The notes below the pieces were generated by a model that had not been told where the DNA came from, did not search any database, and saw only the letters and a program-made list of their open reading frames with translations. DNA of 57,262 bases from Paracoccaceae bacterium (lineage in GTDB: Bacteria; Pseudomonadota; Alphaproteobacteria; Rhodobacterales; Rhodobacteraceae). The position numbers and the translations under genes are program-made. The number at the start of each line of letters is the position of its first letter. The stretch's first letter is position 1. The stretch covers positions 1 to 57,262 of the forward strand of contig CANHLE010000013.1 of the NCBI GenBank assembly GCA_947461435.1, read 5' to 3'. This document shows, piece after piece, positions 25,384 through 33,746 of this stretch.

Positions 25384-26698
25384 AGCGTGCCGAGGCGCCC
25401 GCTTGGGCCCAAATCGCGGGCGAGGCGCGCCACAGCGTGACGGCCCGCGCAACCAACAAGATCATCAAGGCCGCCCAAAGCCCGTGATTGCCAAAGTTGG
25501 GAACCAGAAGGACAAGCGCCAAGGCATAAATCGCCACGGAAAGGGCCATGGCCCGCAGCATGTGCCGCGTCAAAAGCGCGCCGATAAAAATGCCGTCATA
25601 GATCCAACTGGCCACGCCGATCAACGGGGCGGCCACCAGCCAAGGCACGTAAATCCGCGCTTGGGCCCGAACGTCGGGGGCGGTGGTCAAAAGGTCGATG
25701 ATCGGGCCATGGGCAAGCAAGAAGGCCAAGGCCATCACGCCCGCGCCGACAAAGCCCCATTGAAAAGACAGCAGACAGGCCCGGCGCACCTCGGCCACGG
25801 CCCGCGCGCCCATGGCTTGGCCGACCAATGTTTCGGCTGCAAAGGCGATGCCATCAAGGGCAAAGGCCGTGATTTCCAGAAACTGCAGCAAAACGTGGTT
25901 GGCGGCCAGCGTGGCCGTCCCAAAACGCGCACCCAAAAACACAAAGGTCGTGAAAGACAATTGCAAGATCACCGACCGGGCCATGATATCCCGGCTGGCC
26001 CGGAAGGTCTGGCGCAGGGCGGCAGGATTTGGAACGCGCGCCCAAGCGGCCTTCAGGATGGGACCAAAGGCCTGACGCGCCAGGAACAACCCCAAGCCAA
26101 GCCCTGTCCATTCCGCGATCAGGGTGGCGCTGGCGACACCGCCAATCCCCCACCCCAGCCCCATGACAAACCACAGGTCCAGCCCGATGTTCAGCCCGTT
26201 TTGCCAGACTTGAAGGAAAAGAACGGCCCGGGTGCGCTCCAGCGCGATCAACCAGCCGGTCAGGGCGTAAAGGGCAATGGTCGCCGGTGCCCCCCAGATC
26301 CGGATGGCAAGGTAGGTCCGGGCAAATCCTTCAACCTCGCTTGTGGCTGGCGCAATCTGAAAGGCTGCCCAGATCAGAGGCACGTGCAAGACAACAAGCC
26401 CAAGGCCCGCGACAAGACCAACGATCAGCGCCCGCAGCAAGGTGGCCGAGACCTCGGCCTCGTCTCCGGCCCCCTTGGCCTGCGCCGCAAGGCCAGAGGT
26501 CGACATGCGCAAAAAGCCAAAGGCCCAATACAAGGTGGCAAGGATCACCGCCCCAAGACCCACCGCGCCCAAAGGGGCGGCTTGCCCCAACTGCCCGATC
26601 ACGGCCGTATCCACCGCGCCCAAAAGCGGCACCGTGGCGTTTGAAATGATGATGGGCCCGGCGACTTTCAGCACGCGGGCATGGGTGATCTGGGTCAT
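25370..26698 (-). CDS. MATE family efflux transporter
   Basis: A 442-aa inner-membrane protein with about twelve hydrophobic segments of the MOP superfamily, nearest to the DinF subgroup. The N-terminus KVAGPIIISNATVPLLGAVDTAVIGQLG and the mid-protein ALDGIAFAAETLVGQAMGAR are MATE signatures. MATE proteins export cationic or aromatic compounds with Na+ or H+. The start overlaps the upstream thioesterase stop by 4 nt, so it is the last gene of a three-gene minus-strand operon. The substrate cannot be inferred. Confidence 0.93.
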   Translation of the reverse strand: MTQITHARVLKVAGPIIISNATVPLLGAVDTAVIGQLGQAAPLGAVGLGAVILATLYWAFGFLRMSTSGLAAQAKGAGDEAEVSATLLRALIVGLVAGLGLVVLHVPLIWAAFQIAPATSEVEGFARTYLAIRIWGAPATIALYALTGWLIALERTRAVLFLQVWQNGLNIGLDLWFVMGLGWGIGGVASATLIAEWTGLGLGLFLARQAFGPILKAAWARVPNPAALRQTFRASRDIMARSVILQLSFTTFVFLGARFGTATLAANHVLLQFLEITAFALDGIAFAAETLVGQAMGARAVAEVRRACLLSFQWGFVGAGVMALAFLLAHGPIIDLLTTAPDVRAQARIYVPWLVAAPLIGVASWIYDGIFIGALLTRHMLRAMALSVAIYALALVLLVPNFGNHGLWAALMILLVARAVTLWRASPAIWAQAGASARSSAE

Positions 26699-27225
26699 GG
26701 GGGGGGCTGCCCGGCGGCGGGCGGGATCAAAAGGTGGACCAGCCCCAAGGCATAAGGCCGTGCCACATTGTCTTGCCAGGCTTCGACCTGAACAGAGGCG
26801 AAGCGGCGACCAGAGCGCATGATCCTGGCACGGGCATAGGCATCACGCGGCAGGCCCGCGCGCAGATAATCCACTGTAAAGTTGATCGTTTTCGGCAGGG
26901 TCGGCAAGCTGCCCGGTTCCAACGATCCCAGATCGACCTGACCCGCTTCGATCTCTTCCCACAAGCTTGCCCAAGACAGACAGATGATCGCCGTCACCTC
27001 CAGAAATGCCGCGGTGACGCCGCCATGCAACGCCGGGATCATCGGGTTGCCGATGTTGGAAGGGGCAAAGGGCAGAACCGCCGTCAACTCATCGCCGCGC
27101 CGGTCAAATTCGATGCCCAGAAACCCGATATAAGGGATGCCGGACGTCAGCCAGGCCAGCGCCCCATCGCGCCGGGATTTGACGATATGCACGGGATCGG
27201 GCAACGCGCGTTTCACCGAGCCCAT
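26695..27225 (-). CDS. PaaI family hotdog-fold thioesterase 1
   Basis: A 176-aa hotdog-domain protein. PALHGGVTAAFLEVTA near residues 66-81 is the HGG motif with the downstream catalytic acid region. LDYLRAG-type ending (NFTVDYLRAGLPRDAYARARI) follows, as in PaaI/YbaW acyl-CoA thioesterases. It hydrolyses acyl-CoA by family analogy. It overlaps the neighbouring thioesterase gene by 13 nt and the MATE gene by 4 nt. The opposite-strand fatty-acid operon begins 0.5 kb away, which fits a role in acyl-CoA turnover. Confidence 0.88.
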   Translation of the reverse strand: MGSVKRALPDPVHIVKSRRDGALAWLTSGIPYIGFLGIEFDRRGDELTAVLPFAPSNIGNPMIPALHGGVTAAFLEVTAIICLSWASLWEEIEAGQVDLGSLEPGSLPTLPKTINFTVDYLRAGLPRDAYARARIMRSGRRFASVQVEAWQDNVARPYALGLVHLLIPPAAGQPPP

Positions 27226-27647
27226 TCCTTTGATCGTTCGATGCTGAACGACCCCGTGCCCGTGGCGACCGGCACGCTTTCATCCTCATCCGTGGCCGTG
27301 ACCCGCACAAAGGCCACCGTCCGCGTGACATGATAGCAGATGGCCCGGGCCGTGATGGTTTGGCCCGGCGTTGCCGCCCGCATGTAATCGATCCGAAGAT
27401 CCAACGTCGCGGTGGAGGTTGGGGCCGCCGGATGACACATCACCGCGGCCCCGCTGGCCGTATCCATCAGGGCCGAAACCGCACCGCCATGCACCACACG
27501 GCTGACCGGATCACCGATCAAACGGTCTGAATACGGCATCCGGATGGTGGCAGATCCGTCTCCCAGATCTGTCAAATCCATGCCCAGCGCATGGGCATGC
27601 GGGATGGCTTCGATGAACTGGCGGGCAAGGGCGATGATATCGGTCAT
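27213..27647 (-). CDS. PaaI family hotdog-fold thioesterase 2
   Basis: A 144-aa hotdog protein with VVHGGAVSALMDTASGAAV near residues 50-68 (HGG with the catalytic Asp in MDTA) and LRIDYMRAATPGQTITARA. It is shorter than its tandem neighbour and closer to classical PaaI. First gene of the minus-strand trio; the gap to the divergent MerR gene is 105 nt and carries an inverted repeat. The two thioesterases are diverged paralogues, not a recent duplication, judging from their different flanks. Confidence 0.9.
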   Translation of the reverse strand: MTDIIALARQFIEAIPHAHALGMDLTDLGDGSATIRMPYSDRLIGDPVSRVVHGGAVSALMDTASGAAVMCHPAAPTSTATLDLRIDYMRAATPGQTITARAICYHVTRTVAFVRVTATDEDESVPVATGTGSFSIERSKEWAR

Positions 27648-27679
27648 GGTGCAGCCCTTATTCCGGTCAGCGGCCCTTC

Positions 27680-27708
27680 GCGCAAGAGGCCGCGCCTAAT
27701 TCTTGCGC
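27680..27708. promoter_or_regulatory. Inverted repeat GCGCAAGA-N13-TCTTGCGC in the divergent thioesterase/MerR gap
   Basis: Perfect 8-bp arms at 27680-27687 and 27701-27708 with a 13-nt spacer. It lies 33 nt upstream of the thioesterase start and 45 nt upstream of the first merR gene, so it can act on either promoter. An operator for the adjacent MerR protein is a reasonable inference. A transcribed hairpin is the alternative, but there is no T-run on either strand. Confidence 0.45.
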
Positions 27709-27752
27709 AAATGCGGCTTTGGGGATTAGTCTGTACCGGGAAAGAGGCCCCC

Positions 27753-28136
27753 ATGTCAGACATGCGATTAACCTTCAAGGAAATGTGCGCTCGGTTCGAC
27801 GTCACGCCGCGAACCTTGAGGTATTACGAATACATCGAACTGTTGTCCCCTGAAAAAGAGGGACGCTCTCGCTTTTATGGCACGCGCGAGGTGGCGCGGA
27901 TGACGCTGATCCTAAGAGGGCGCCGCTTTGGCTTTTCTTTGGAAGAGATCCGTCAATGGCTGCTGATCTATCGCCAAAAGGGCACAAAACCACAGATGGA
28001 AGCGTTGTTGCAGTTGGCAGATCGGCAATTGGTCGCGCTTGAACAGCAACAGGCAGAACTGCAAACCAGTATCGCCGATCTTCGGGCCCTGCGAAACACC
28101 GCAGCGGACGAGATGAAGAAGCTGAACGAAGGCTAA
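27753..28136 (+). CDS. MerR family transcriptional regulator 1
   Basis: A 127-aa regulator with an N-terminal winged helix (FKEMCARFDVTPRTLRYYE, residues 7-25, then the wing around GRSRFYGTREVARM) and GFSLEEIRQWL. A C-terminal coiled coil (LVALEQQQAELQTSIADL) would form the dimer. It lacks a metal-binding cysteine loop, so the signal is probably an organic ligand or acyl-CoA. The start was set at MSDMRLTF, with GAGG 5 nt upstream. It is about half identical to the second MerR protein at 28416, so the pair looks like an old duplication. Confidence 0.9.
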   Translation: MSDMRLTFKEMCARFDVTPRTLRYYEYIELLSPEKEGRSRFYGTREVARMTLILRGRRFGFSLEEIRQWLLIYRQKGTKPQMEALLQLADRQLVALEQQQAELQTSIADLRALRNTAADEMKKLNEG

Positions 28137-28294
28137 GCTGACGGTCAGGTATGCCCGGCAGGGTGGGCATTGCGCCCCCGCCCAAACCGGGCGCGCAGGC
28201 GCCGGCCCTTGCCCGAACAGGCGCGGCGCCCTGAAAGCACGCACGTTTCCCCGCTCGCCGTGGGCTTTTGCCCGCCCCGCCGCCTTTGGCAGGG

Positions 28295-28363
28295 TGACAT
28301 AATGTCATGAAAGTCTCTGACGTGACGTTACATTTACGTTAACGTCACCCTATCTCGTATGAT
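28295..28363 (+). promoter_or_regulatory. Operator/promoter cluster ahead of the second merR gene and the beta-oxidation genes
   Basis: Three overlapping palindromes are visible: TGACATAATGTCA at 28295-28307 (6-1-6, perfect), GTGACGTT-N11-AACGTCAC at 28322-28348 (perfect arms), and the 10-bp palindrome ACGTTAACGT at 28336-28345. TATGAT at 28358-28363 is a good -10, and TTTACG at 28333-28338 gives a 19-bp spacer, the stretched spacing seen at MerR-controlled promoters. ACGT-core palindromes are what I recall for LiuR-type MerR regulators of acyl-CoA catabolism; this match is from memory. Confidence 0.55.
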
Positions 28364-28415
28364 GGGTCAAAGGGCCCGAAGGGGTGGCTGTTCCATCTTC
28401 AAAGTCGATTGCATC

Positions 28416-28826
28416 ATGACACAAACCGCCGAGACCTTTTCCATTCGCCAGATGTGCGACGCCTTTGATGTGACGGCGCGCACCTTGCGATTTTACGAAT
28501 CCAAAGAGCTTCTGTTTCCGATCCGCGAAGGGACAAGCCGCCATTTCACCAAACAAGACCGTGCGCGCCTGACGCTTATTCTGCGCGGCAAACGTTTTGG
28601 CTTTTCCCTCGAGGACATTCGCCAGTTGCTGGAAATGTACAACCGCGACGGATCAAACGAGGCGCAGTTGACGCGCACCTATCTGATTGCCCAAGACCGC
28701 CTGTCCCAGATGCAGGCCCAAAGAGCCGAGTTGGACGAAGCGATTGCCGATTTGAAAACCCAATTGGTTGAAGGCGAAAAAAGGCTGGCCCAATTTGCCA
28801 GATCCGCCCGCACCGCCGCCGAATAA
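28416..28826 (+). CDS. MerR family transcriptional regulator 2
   Basis: A 136-aa regulator with the MerR winged helix ([19 protein letters not shown], residues 9-27, and [16 protein letters not shown]) and [14 protein letters not shown], followed by a long coiled-coil helix ([22 protein letters not shown]). No metal-site cysteines are visible. It is a paralogue of the gene at 27753. The acyl-CoA dehydrogenase gene starts 11 nt after its stop, so it probably leads and controls the fatty-acid operon. The start MTQTAETF follows a weak ribosome-binding site. Confidence 0.9.
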   Translation: MTQTAETFSIRQMCDAFDVTARTLRFYESKELLFPIREGTSRHFTKQDRARLTLILRGKRFGFSLEDIRQLLEMYNRDGSNEAQLTRTYLIAQDRLSQMQAQRAELDEAIADLKTQLVEGEKRLAQFARSARTAAE

Positions 28827-28837
28827 AGGATTGCCCC

Positions 28838-30613
28838 ATGACCCGTTACACTGCGCCGCTGAAAGACATGCAGTTTCTGCTGCATGACGTGCTGTCCGTC
28901 GGCTCCAGCGACATCCCCGGCTACGCAGATCTGGACGAAGCCTTCACCGGCGCCGTGCTGGAGGAAGCGGGCAAACTGGCGCATGACGTGCTGGAACCCT
29001 TGAACGGTCCGGGCGATCGATCAGGCTGCGTGTTGGAAAACGGCGTGGTTCGAACCCCGGCCGGTTTCAAAGCCGCCTTTGACCAACTGCGCGCCGGCGG
29101 CTGGACCGCGCTGGACTGCGACCCCGACTATGGCGGCCAGGGTCTGCCTTATCTGATGGGCACCGCCGTGGGCGAGATTTTGGTCAGCGCGAATATGGCG
29201 CTGAACATGTATCAGGGCCTGACACACGGGGCCTATTCCGCCATCCACACCCATGGCACGCCCGACCAAAAGGCGATGTATTTACCCAAGATGGTGACCT
29301 GCGCATGGACAGGAACGATGAACCTGACCGAACCGCATTGCGGCACCGATCTGGGGCTGATGCGCACCCGGGCAGAGCCGCAGGCAGACGGCAGTTACAA
29401 GATCACCGGAACCAAGATTTTCATCTCGGCCGGGGAACACGACATGGCGGACAACATCATCCATCTGGTGCTTGCCAAGGCCCCGGGCGGGGGCGAGGGG
29501 ACCAAGGGGATTTCCCTGTTCATCGTCCCAAAGTTTCTGGTCCATGCCGATGGCAGCCTTGGGGCACGCAACGCGGTCGCGGTCGGCAAGATCGAAACCA
29601 AGATGGGCATCCACGCAAACGCCACTTGCGTGATGAATTTTGATGGGGCGACGGGCTGGCTTTTGGGCGATCTTCACAAGGGCATGCGCGCGATGTTCAC
29701 GATGATGAACGAGGCGCGTCTGGGCGTTGGACTGCAAGGATACGCCGTGGCAGAAGCGGCCTATCAAAACGCCTTGTCATATGCCCGTGACCGCCTGCAG
29801 GGCCGCGACGTGACGGGCGCGAAAAACCCCTCTGGCCCAGCCGATCCGCTGATCGTGCATCCCGATATCCGCCGCAATCTGATGGATCAGAAATCCTTTG
29901 TCGAAGGGGCCCGGGCTCTGACCTTCTGGGCGGCCAGCATGATCGACAGAACCCACCGTCTGGGCGATGGTGACGCCGATGGGCTGGTGTCGCTGATGAT
30001 CCCCGTGATCAAGGGATTTCAGACAGACAAGGGATTTGAGATGGCTGTGCAGGCCCAGCAGATCTGGGGCGGTCACGGATATATCGAAGACAATGGCGTC
30101 AGCCAGTTCGTGCGCGATGCGCGGATCGCGCAGATCTACGAAGGGGCAAACGGTGTGCAAGCGCTGGACCTTGTTGGCCGCAAACTGGCGCAGGACGGCG
30201 GCAAGCATGTGATGGCCTTCTTCGATATGGTCAAGGCCGAGATCAAGTCCCATGACGGTGCAGCGCGCATGGCCCCTTTTACCGAACCGCTGAAAGGGGC
30301 ATCTAAGCAGCTTCAGGCAGCGGTGATGTATTTCATGAATACCGGCCTGAAAAACCCAAATGCCGCCCTCGCCGGGTCTTATGATTTCATGCATCTGATG
30401 GGCCATGTTTGTCTGGGGCTGATGTGGACGCGTATGGCCAGCGCCGCCTATCAGGCCTTGGATCAAGGCCGCGGCGATGCCGTTTTCTTGCAATCCAAGA
30501 TTGCGACCGGCCACTACTATATGTCACGGCAGCTTCCCGCCTGTGCGATGCACTTGGCAAGGATCGAAAGTGGATCTGAACCAGTTATGGCACTTGCGGC
30601 CGAGGCATTCTAA
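28838..30613 (+). CDS. Acyl-CoA dehydrogenase, long type with C-terminal domain
   Basis: A 591-aa FAD enzyme that oxidises acyl-CoA to the 2-enoyl-CoA. It shows the N-terminal AcylCoA_DH_N region, [21 protein letters not shown] (FAD/substrate region, about 153-173) and the probable catalytic base E435 in [13 protein letters not shown]. About 130 extra residues after the core form the C-terminal domain of this subgroup. The subgroup includes DmdC, the methylmercaptopropionyl-CoA dehydrogenase of DMSP breakdown, but also general acyl-CoA dehydrogenases. The neighbours (thiolase, FadJ) favour straight beta-oxidation. Confidence 0.92.
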   Translation: MTRYTAPLKDMQFLLHDVLSVGSSDIPGYADLDEAFTGAVLEEAGKLAHDVLEPLNGPGDRSGCVLENGVVRTPAGFKAAFDQLRAGGWTALDCDPDYGGQGLPYLMGTAVGEILVSANMALNMYQGLTHGAYSAIHTHGTPDQKAMYLPKMVTCAWTGTMNLTEPHCGTDLGLMRTRAEPQADGSYKITGTKIFISAGEHDMADNIIHLVLAKAPGGGEGTKGISLFIVPKFLVHADGSLGARNAVAVGKIETKMGIHANATCVMNFDGATGWLLGDLHKGMRAMFTMMNEARLGVGLQGYAVAEAAYQNALSYARDRLQGRDVTGAKNPSGPADPLIVHPDIRRNLMDQKSFVEGARALTFWAASMIDRTHRLGDGDADGLVSLMIPVIKGFQTDKGFEMAVQAQQIWGGHGYIEDNGVSQFVRDARIAQIYEGANGVQALDLVGRKLAQDGGKHVMAFFDMVKAEIKSHDGAARMAPFTEPLKGASKQLQAAVMYFMNTGLKNPNAALAGSYDFMHLMGHVCLGLMWTRMASAAYQALDQGRGDAVFLQSKIATGHYYMSRQLPACAMHLARIESGSEPVMALAAEAF

Positions 30614-30662
30614 ACTGCCCCGGCGCGCCTTACCCCTGTCGCCGCTTCTGCTGGAGAGACCA

Positions 30663-30875
30663 ATGCCGAAACGTTTTCGCCTGACCCGCCGGTTTCCCGT
30701 GGCAATGACCGAAGACGGATACCGCCGGCTCAAGCGCTTCTCGGCCGAGGCGGGGCTGGACGAAGGCGAGGCGCTGTCATTTCTGTTCGAACATTTCGAC
30801 AGTGTGATGGACAAAGACACCCTGACCCACAGGCTCAGGCTGTTCAATTCGGAACTGGACGGACGAAAGGGCTAG
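30663..30875 (+). CDS. Small hypothetical protein of the fatty-acid operon (70 aa)
   Basis: A 70-aa basic protein starting MPKRFRLTRRFPVAMTEDGY with RLKRFSAEAGLDEGEALSFLFEHFDSVM in the middle. GGAGAG lies 4 nt before the ATG, so translation is likely. The segment MTEDGYRRLKRFSAEAGLDEGEA has the look of a ribbon-helix-helix DNA-binding domain (short strand, then two helices), but the fit is only moderate. It sits between the acyl-CoA dehydrogenase and GST genes, and I know no function for it. Confidence 0.75.
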   Translation: MPKRFRLTRRFPVAMTEDGYRRLKRFSAEAGLDEGEALSFLFEHFDSVMDKDTLTHRLRLFNSELDGRKG

Positions 30876-30969
30876 CCAGCCCCGGGACCTGTCCAACACG
30901 ATCTTGCGGGGGTCCTGCGGCGCAAAGCCCTTGGAAACACCCCGCAGGCAATTCGGATCGGAGGATGCG

Positions 30970-31605
30970 ATGACTGCAAAGCTTTATTGTTTTGGCGAAA
31001 GCGGGAACGCATACAAATGTGCGTTGGCCCTGACCCTGACAAAGATGGAATGGGAACCGATCTTTGTTGATTTCTTCAACGGAGAGGCGCGCAGCCCCGC
31101 CTTCCGCGACATCAACGAAATGGGCGAAGTTCCGGTGTTGATCGATGGCGATACCACCTTGACCCAATCAGGCGTCATCTTGGATTACATCAGTTCCAAA
31201 ACCGGAAAACTGGGCGGAAAATCCGCGGCCGAGCGGCGCGAAGTTTTGCGCTGGCTGTTTTGGGACAATCACAAACTGTCCACGCAGATCGGCACGGCCC
31301 GCTATTTGATGAATTTTGTACCCGAAGCCAAACGGCCCGAAGGCGTCGTGCCCTTTCTGCAAGGCCGCCTGAAGGCCGCCTACACGGTTCTGGATACCCA
31401 TTTGGCAAGCCGGTCATGGGTCGCAGGCCCTGCCATGACCATCGCCGATCTGTCGTGTTGCGGGTATCTTTTCTACCCCGAACCCTTCGGATTTGACCGC
31501 AAGGATTGGCCTAATATTGACGGTTGGATGGCCCGCATTTCCGCCACGCCGGGCTGGGCCCCCCCTTATGAGATGATGCCCGGAAACCCGTCGGACAGGG
31601 CATAA
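30970..31605 (+). CDS. Glutathione S-transferase family protein
   Basis: A 211-aa GST. The N-terminal thioredoxin fold starts AKLYCFGESGNAYKCALAL, with Ser/Asn at the likely active site, and FRDINEMGEVPVLIDGDTTLTQSGVILDYI is the cis-Pro plus glutathione gamma-glutamyl site. The C-terminal helical domain has TIADLSCCGYL. The start uses GGAGG 5 nt upstream. Lying between beta-oxidation genes, it may act on acyl or enoyl intermediates or detoxify by-products; this is inference from location only. Confidence 0.9.
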   Translation: MTAKLYCFGESGNAYKCALALTLTKMEWEPIFVDFFNGEARSPAFRDINEMGEVPVLIDGDTTLTQSGVILDYISSKTGKLGGKSAAERREVLRWLFWDNHKLSTQIGTARYLMNFVPEAKRPEGVVPFLQGRLKAAYTVLDTHLASRSWVAGPAMTIADLSCCGYLFYPEPFGFDRKDWPNIDGWMARISATPGWAPPYEMMPGNPSDRA

Positions 31606-31615
31606 GGAGAAAAGC

Positions 31616-32827
31616 ATGACCGAAGCCTTTATTTTCGATGCCGTCCGCTCGCCGCGCGGCCGGGGCCGTTCAGACGGCGCCTTGCACGAACTGACAGCCG
31701 TTGCCTTGTCGGCCAAGATCCTGAACGCGGTCCGGGACCGTAACGGGCTGAACGGGCATGCGGTTGAAGACGTGATCTGGGGCAACGTCACGCAAGTGGG
31801 CGAACAGGGGGGCTGTCTTGCCCGGTCCGCTGTTTTGGCCTCGGACCTTGACGAAAGCATTCCCGGCCTGTCCATCAACCGCTTTTGCGCTTCGGGCATG
31901 GAAGCCGTGAACATTGCCGCAAATCAGGTGCGCGGCGGCGCGGGCATGGCCTATATCGCGGGCGGGGTGGAAATGATGGGCCGGGTGCCGATGGGCAGTG
32001 ACGGCGCCGCGATTGCCGTCGATCCCGGCCTTGCCATGAAAACCTATTTCGTCCCGCAAGGCATATCTGCCGATATCATCGCCACCGAATACGGGTTTAC
32101 CCGCGATATGGCCGATGCTCTGGCCGTGGAAAGCCAAAGGCGCGCGGCGGCGGCATGGGCGGATAGACGGTTCGATCGGTCGGTCATCACCATCACCGAT
32201 CAAAATGGCCTGCCCATCTTGGCCCATGACGAATACATGCGCCCCGGTACCGACATGCAGGCCCTTGGGGCCCTGAAGGCCAGTTTCAAGGACATGGGCG
32301 AAGTGATGCCCGGTTTCGACAAGATCGCCCTGATGAAATACCCCCACCTCAGCGCCATCAACCACATCCACCACGCCGGAAACTCCAGTGGTATCGTCGA
32401 TGGCGCGGCGGCCGTCTTGATTGGCAATGCCGAGTTTGGTTTGGCCCATGGCCTTAAACCCCGGGCGCGGATCCGGGCGACCTGCAAAATTGGCACCGAT
32501 CCCACGATCATGCTTACCGGCCCGGTGCCTGCCACCCAAAAGATCCTGCGCGATGCCGGAATGGCAATTTCAGATGTGGATCTGTTCGAAGTGAACGAGG
32601 CTTTCGCCAGCGTCGTGTTGCGCTTCATGCAGGCTTTCGATGTAGATCCCGCTTTGGTGAACCCCAATGGCGGATCCATTGCCATGGGCCATCCGCTGGG
32701 CGCCACGGGGGCGATCATCATCGGCACCTTGCTGGACGAGTTGGAGCGGACGGGCAAAGGCGTTGGCCTTGCAACGCTGTGCATCGCCAGCGGCATGGGG
32801 GCGGCGACGATCATCGAAAGGATCTGA
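31616..32827 (+). CDS. Acetyl-CoA C-acyltransferase (thiolase)
   Basis: A 403-aa thiolase that splits 3-ketoacyl-CoA. The nucleophile is C91 in NRFCASGMEAVN, H359 lies in GGSIAMGHPLGATGA, and the second cysteine C389 in LCIASGMGAA. EVNEAFASVVLRF is the NEAFA motif. The Cys389 motif reads CIASGMG in place of the commoner CxGGGxG, as in some FadA/FadI relatives. GGAG lies 6 nt before the ATG. With FadJ downstream it forms a complete thiolytic arm of beta-oxidation. Confidence 0.94.
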   Translation: MTEAFIFDAVRSPRGRGRSDGALHELTAVALSAKILNAVRDRNGLNGHAVEDVIWGNVTQVGEQGGCLARSAVLASDLDESIPGLSINRFCASGMEAVNIAANQVRGGAGMAYIAGGVEMMGRVPMGSDGAAIAVDPGLAMKTYFVPQGISADIIATEYGFTRDMADALAVESQRRAAAAWADRRFDRSVITITDQNGLPILAHDEYMRPGTDMQALGALKASFKDMGEVMPGFDKIALMKYPHLSAINHIHHAGNSSGIVDGAAAVLIGNAEFGLAHGLKPRARIRATCKIGTDPTIMLTGPVPATQKILRDAGMAISDVDLFEVNEAFASVVLRFMQAFDVDPALVNPNGGSIAMGHPLGATGAIIIGTLLDELERTGKGVGLATLCIASGMGAATIIERI

Positions 32828-32828
32828 C

Positions 32829-33260
32829 ATGGTCGGCGCGGCGTTTCAGGGCATCGGGGACAAGCTGACAGCGGCGCTGCTGTCAGGCGACTTTGCGCTT
32901 TACCGAACCTTGGTCACCTTGCCGCTGACGATCACACCCCGCACGGGGGAAACCTATGTGATCGCCGACGAGGCCGCCCTGAAACTGGATTTTGATTTGT
33001 ACCACACGGTCCTCAGCGTGAACGGCGTGACAGACATTTTCCGCGACGTGGTGGAGACGACGCAGGTCAGTACCCACGACGCCGAGATCAAGGTGATGAC
33101 CCATATTTTGGAACACGCAAACAGGGTTGCCGGCCCGTTCGTGACAAGGTTCTTCTTGGGCGATGTGGGCGGCCAGTGGGTGATCCGCGAAATCGAAAGT
33201 TCGCCAGAGCATATAAAGTGGACATTGGGAAAGACCTCGCCGGGTTTTGGCTGGGTCTAG
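32829..33260 (+). CDS. Hypothetical protein, possible NTF2/SnoaL-like fold
   Basis: A 143-aa soluble protein starting MVGAAFQGIGDKLTAALLSG. An N-terminal helical part (ALLSGDFALYRTLVTLPLTI), a central region with HILEHANRVAGPFVTRFFLG, and an end strand WVIREIESSPEH are consistent with the cone-shaped NTF2-like fold, but no catalytic signature is visible. It starts 1 nt after the thiolase stop and is followed 15 nt later by the cupin gene. I do not recognise a specific family, and the fold guess is weak. Confidence 0.7.
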   Translation: MVGAAFQGIGDKLTAALLSGDFALYRTLVTLPLTITPRTGETYVIADEAALKLDFDLYHTVLSVNGVTDIFRDVVETTQVSTHDAEIKVMTHILEHANRVAGPFVTRFFLGDVGGQWVIREIESSPEHIKWTLGKTSPGFGWV

Positions 33261-33275
33261 GGAAAGGAATGCGCC

Positions 33276-33746
33276 GTGCCCAAACTTGATCTTTTCAATG
33301 TCCCGGTCAAAACCGGGTCGATCTATCCCGCGCCCTATGCCGCGATGATGGCGGGGCGGTCCAGCCTGCGCTTGGGCGAAGCCGGAGGGCTGACGCAGTT
33401 CGGCGCAAATCTGGTGCGGCTGGAGCCGGGGGCGCTCAGCAGCCTGCGCCATGCGCATCAATTCGAAGACGAATTCGTCATGATGACCGAAGGCGAATTG
33501 ATCTTGATCGAGGACGAGGGCGAAACGGTAATGCGGGTCGGCGATGTTGCGGCCTTTCCGGCAGGCACGGGCAATGGCCATCATTTCATCAACCGCTCGG
33601 GCGTCGCGGCCAGCTTTCTGGTCGTGGGCACCAAGGCCAAGCGCGAGGTGGCGACCTATTCCGATGTCGATTTGCGCATCGAGATGGAAGAGGGCCGCGC
33701 GCGGTTCACCTACAAGGACGGCACGGATTTTGCGGGGCCGCGATGA
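33276..33746 (+). CDS. Single-domain cupin protein
   Basis: A 156-aa cupin. After a short leader it shows GGLTQFGANLVRLEPGALSS, then the metal motif RHAHQFEDEF (H-x-H plus E) and later NGHHFINRS with the third histidine. These are the residues that bind a divalent metal in active cupins, so this one looks functional. It closely matches both halves of the next protein. GGAA lies 7 nt before the GTG start. It is coupled to the bicupin by a 4-nt overlap. The substrate is unknown. Confidence 0.88.
   Translation: MPKLDLFNVPVKTGSIYPAPYAAMMAGRSSLRLGEAGGLTQFGANLVRLEPGALSSLRHAHQFEDEFVMMTEGELILIEDEGETVMRVGDVAAFPAGTGNGHHFINRSGVAASFLVVGTKAKREVATYSDVDLRIEMEEGRARFTYKDGTDFAGPR

Noticed and set aside
28838-30613. 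Calling the acyl-CoA dehydrogenase DmdC and the locus a DMSP demethylation cluster
   Set aside because: No dmdA, dmdB or dmdD gene is in the window; thiolase and FadJ neighbours fit ordinary beta-oxidation better.
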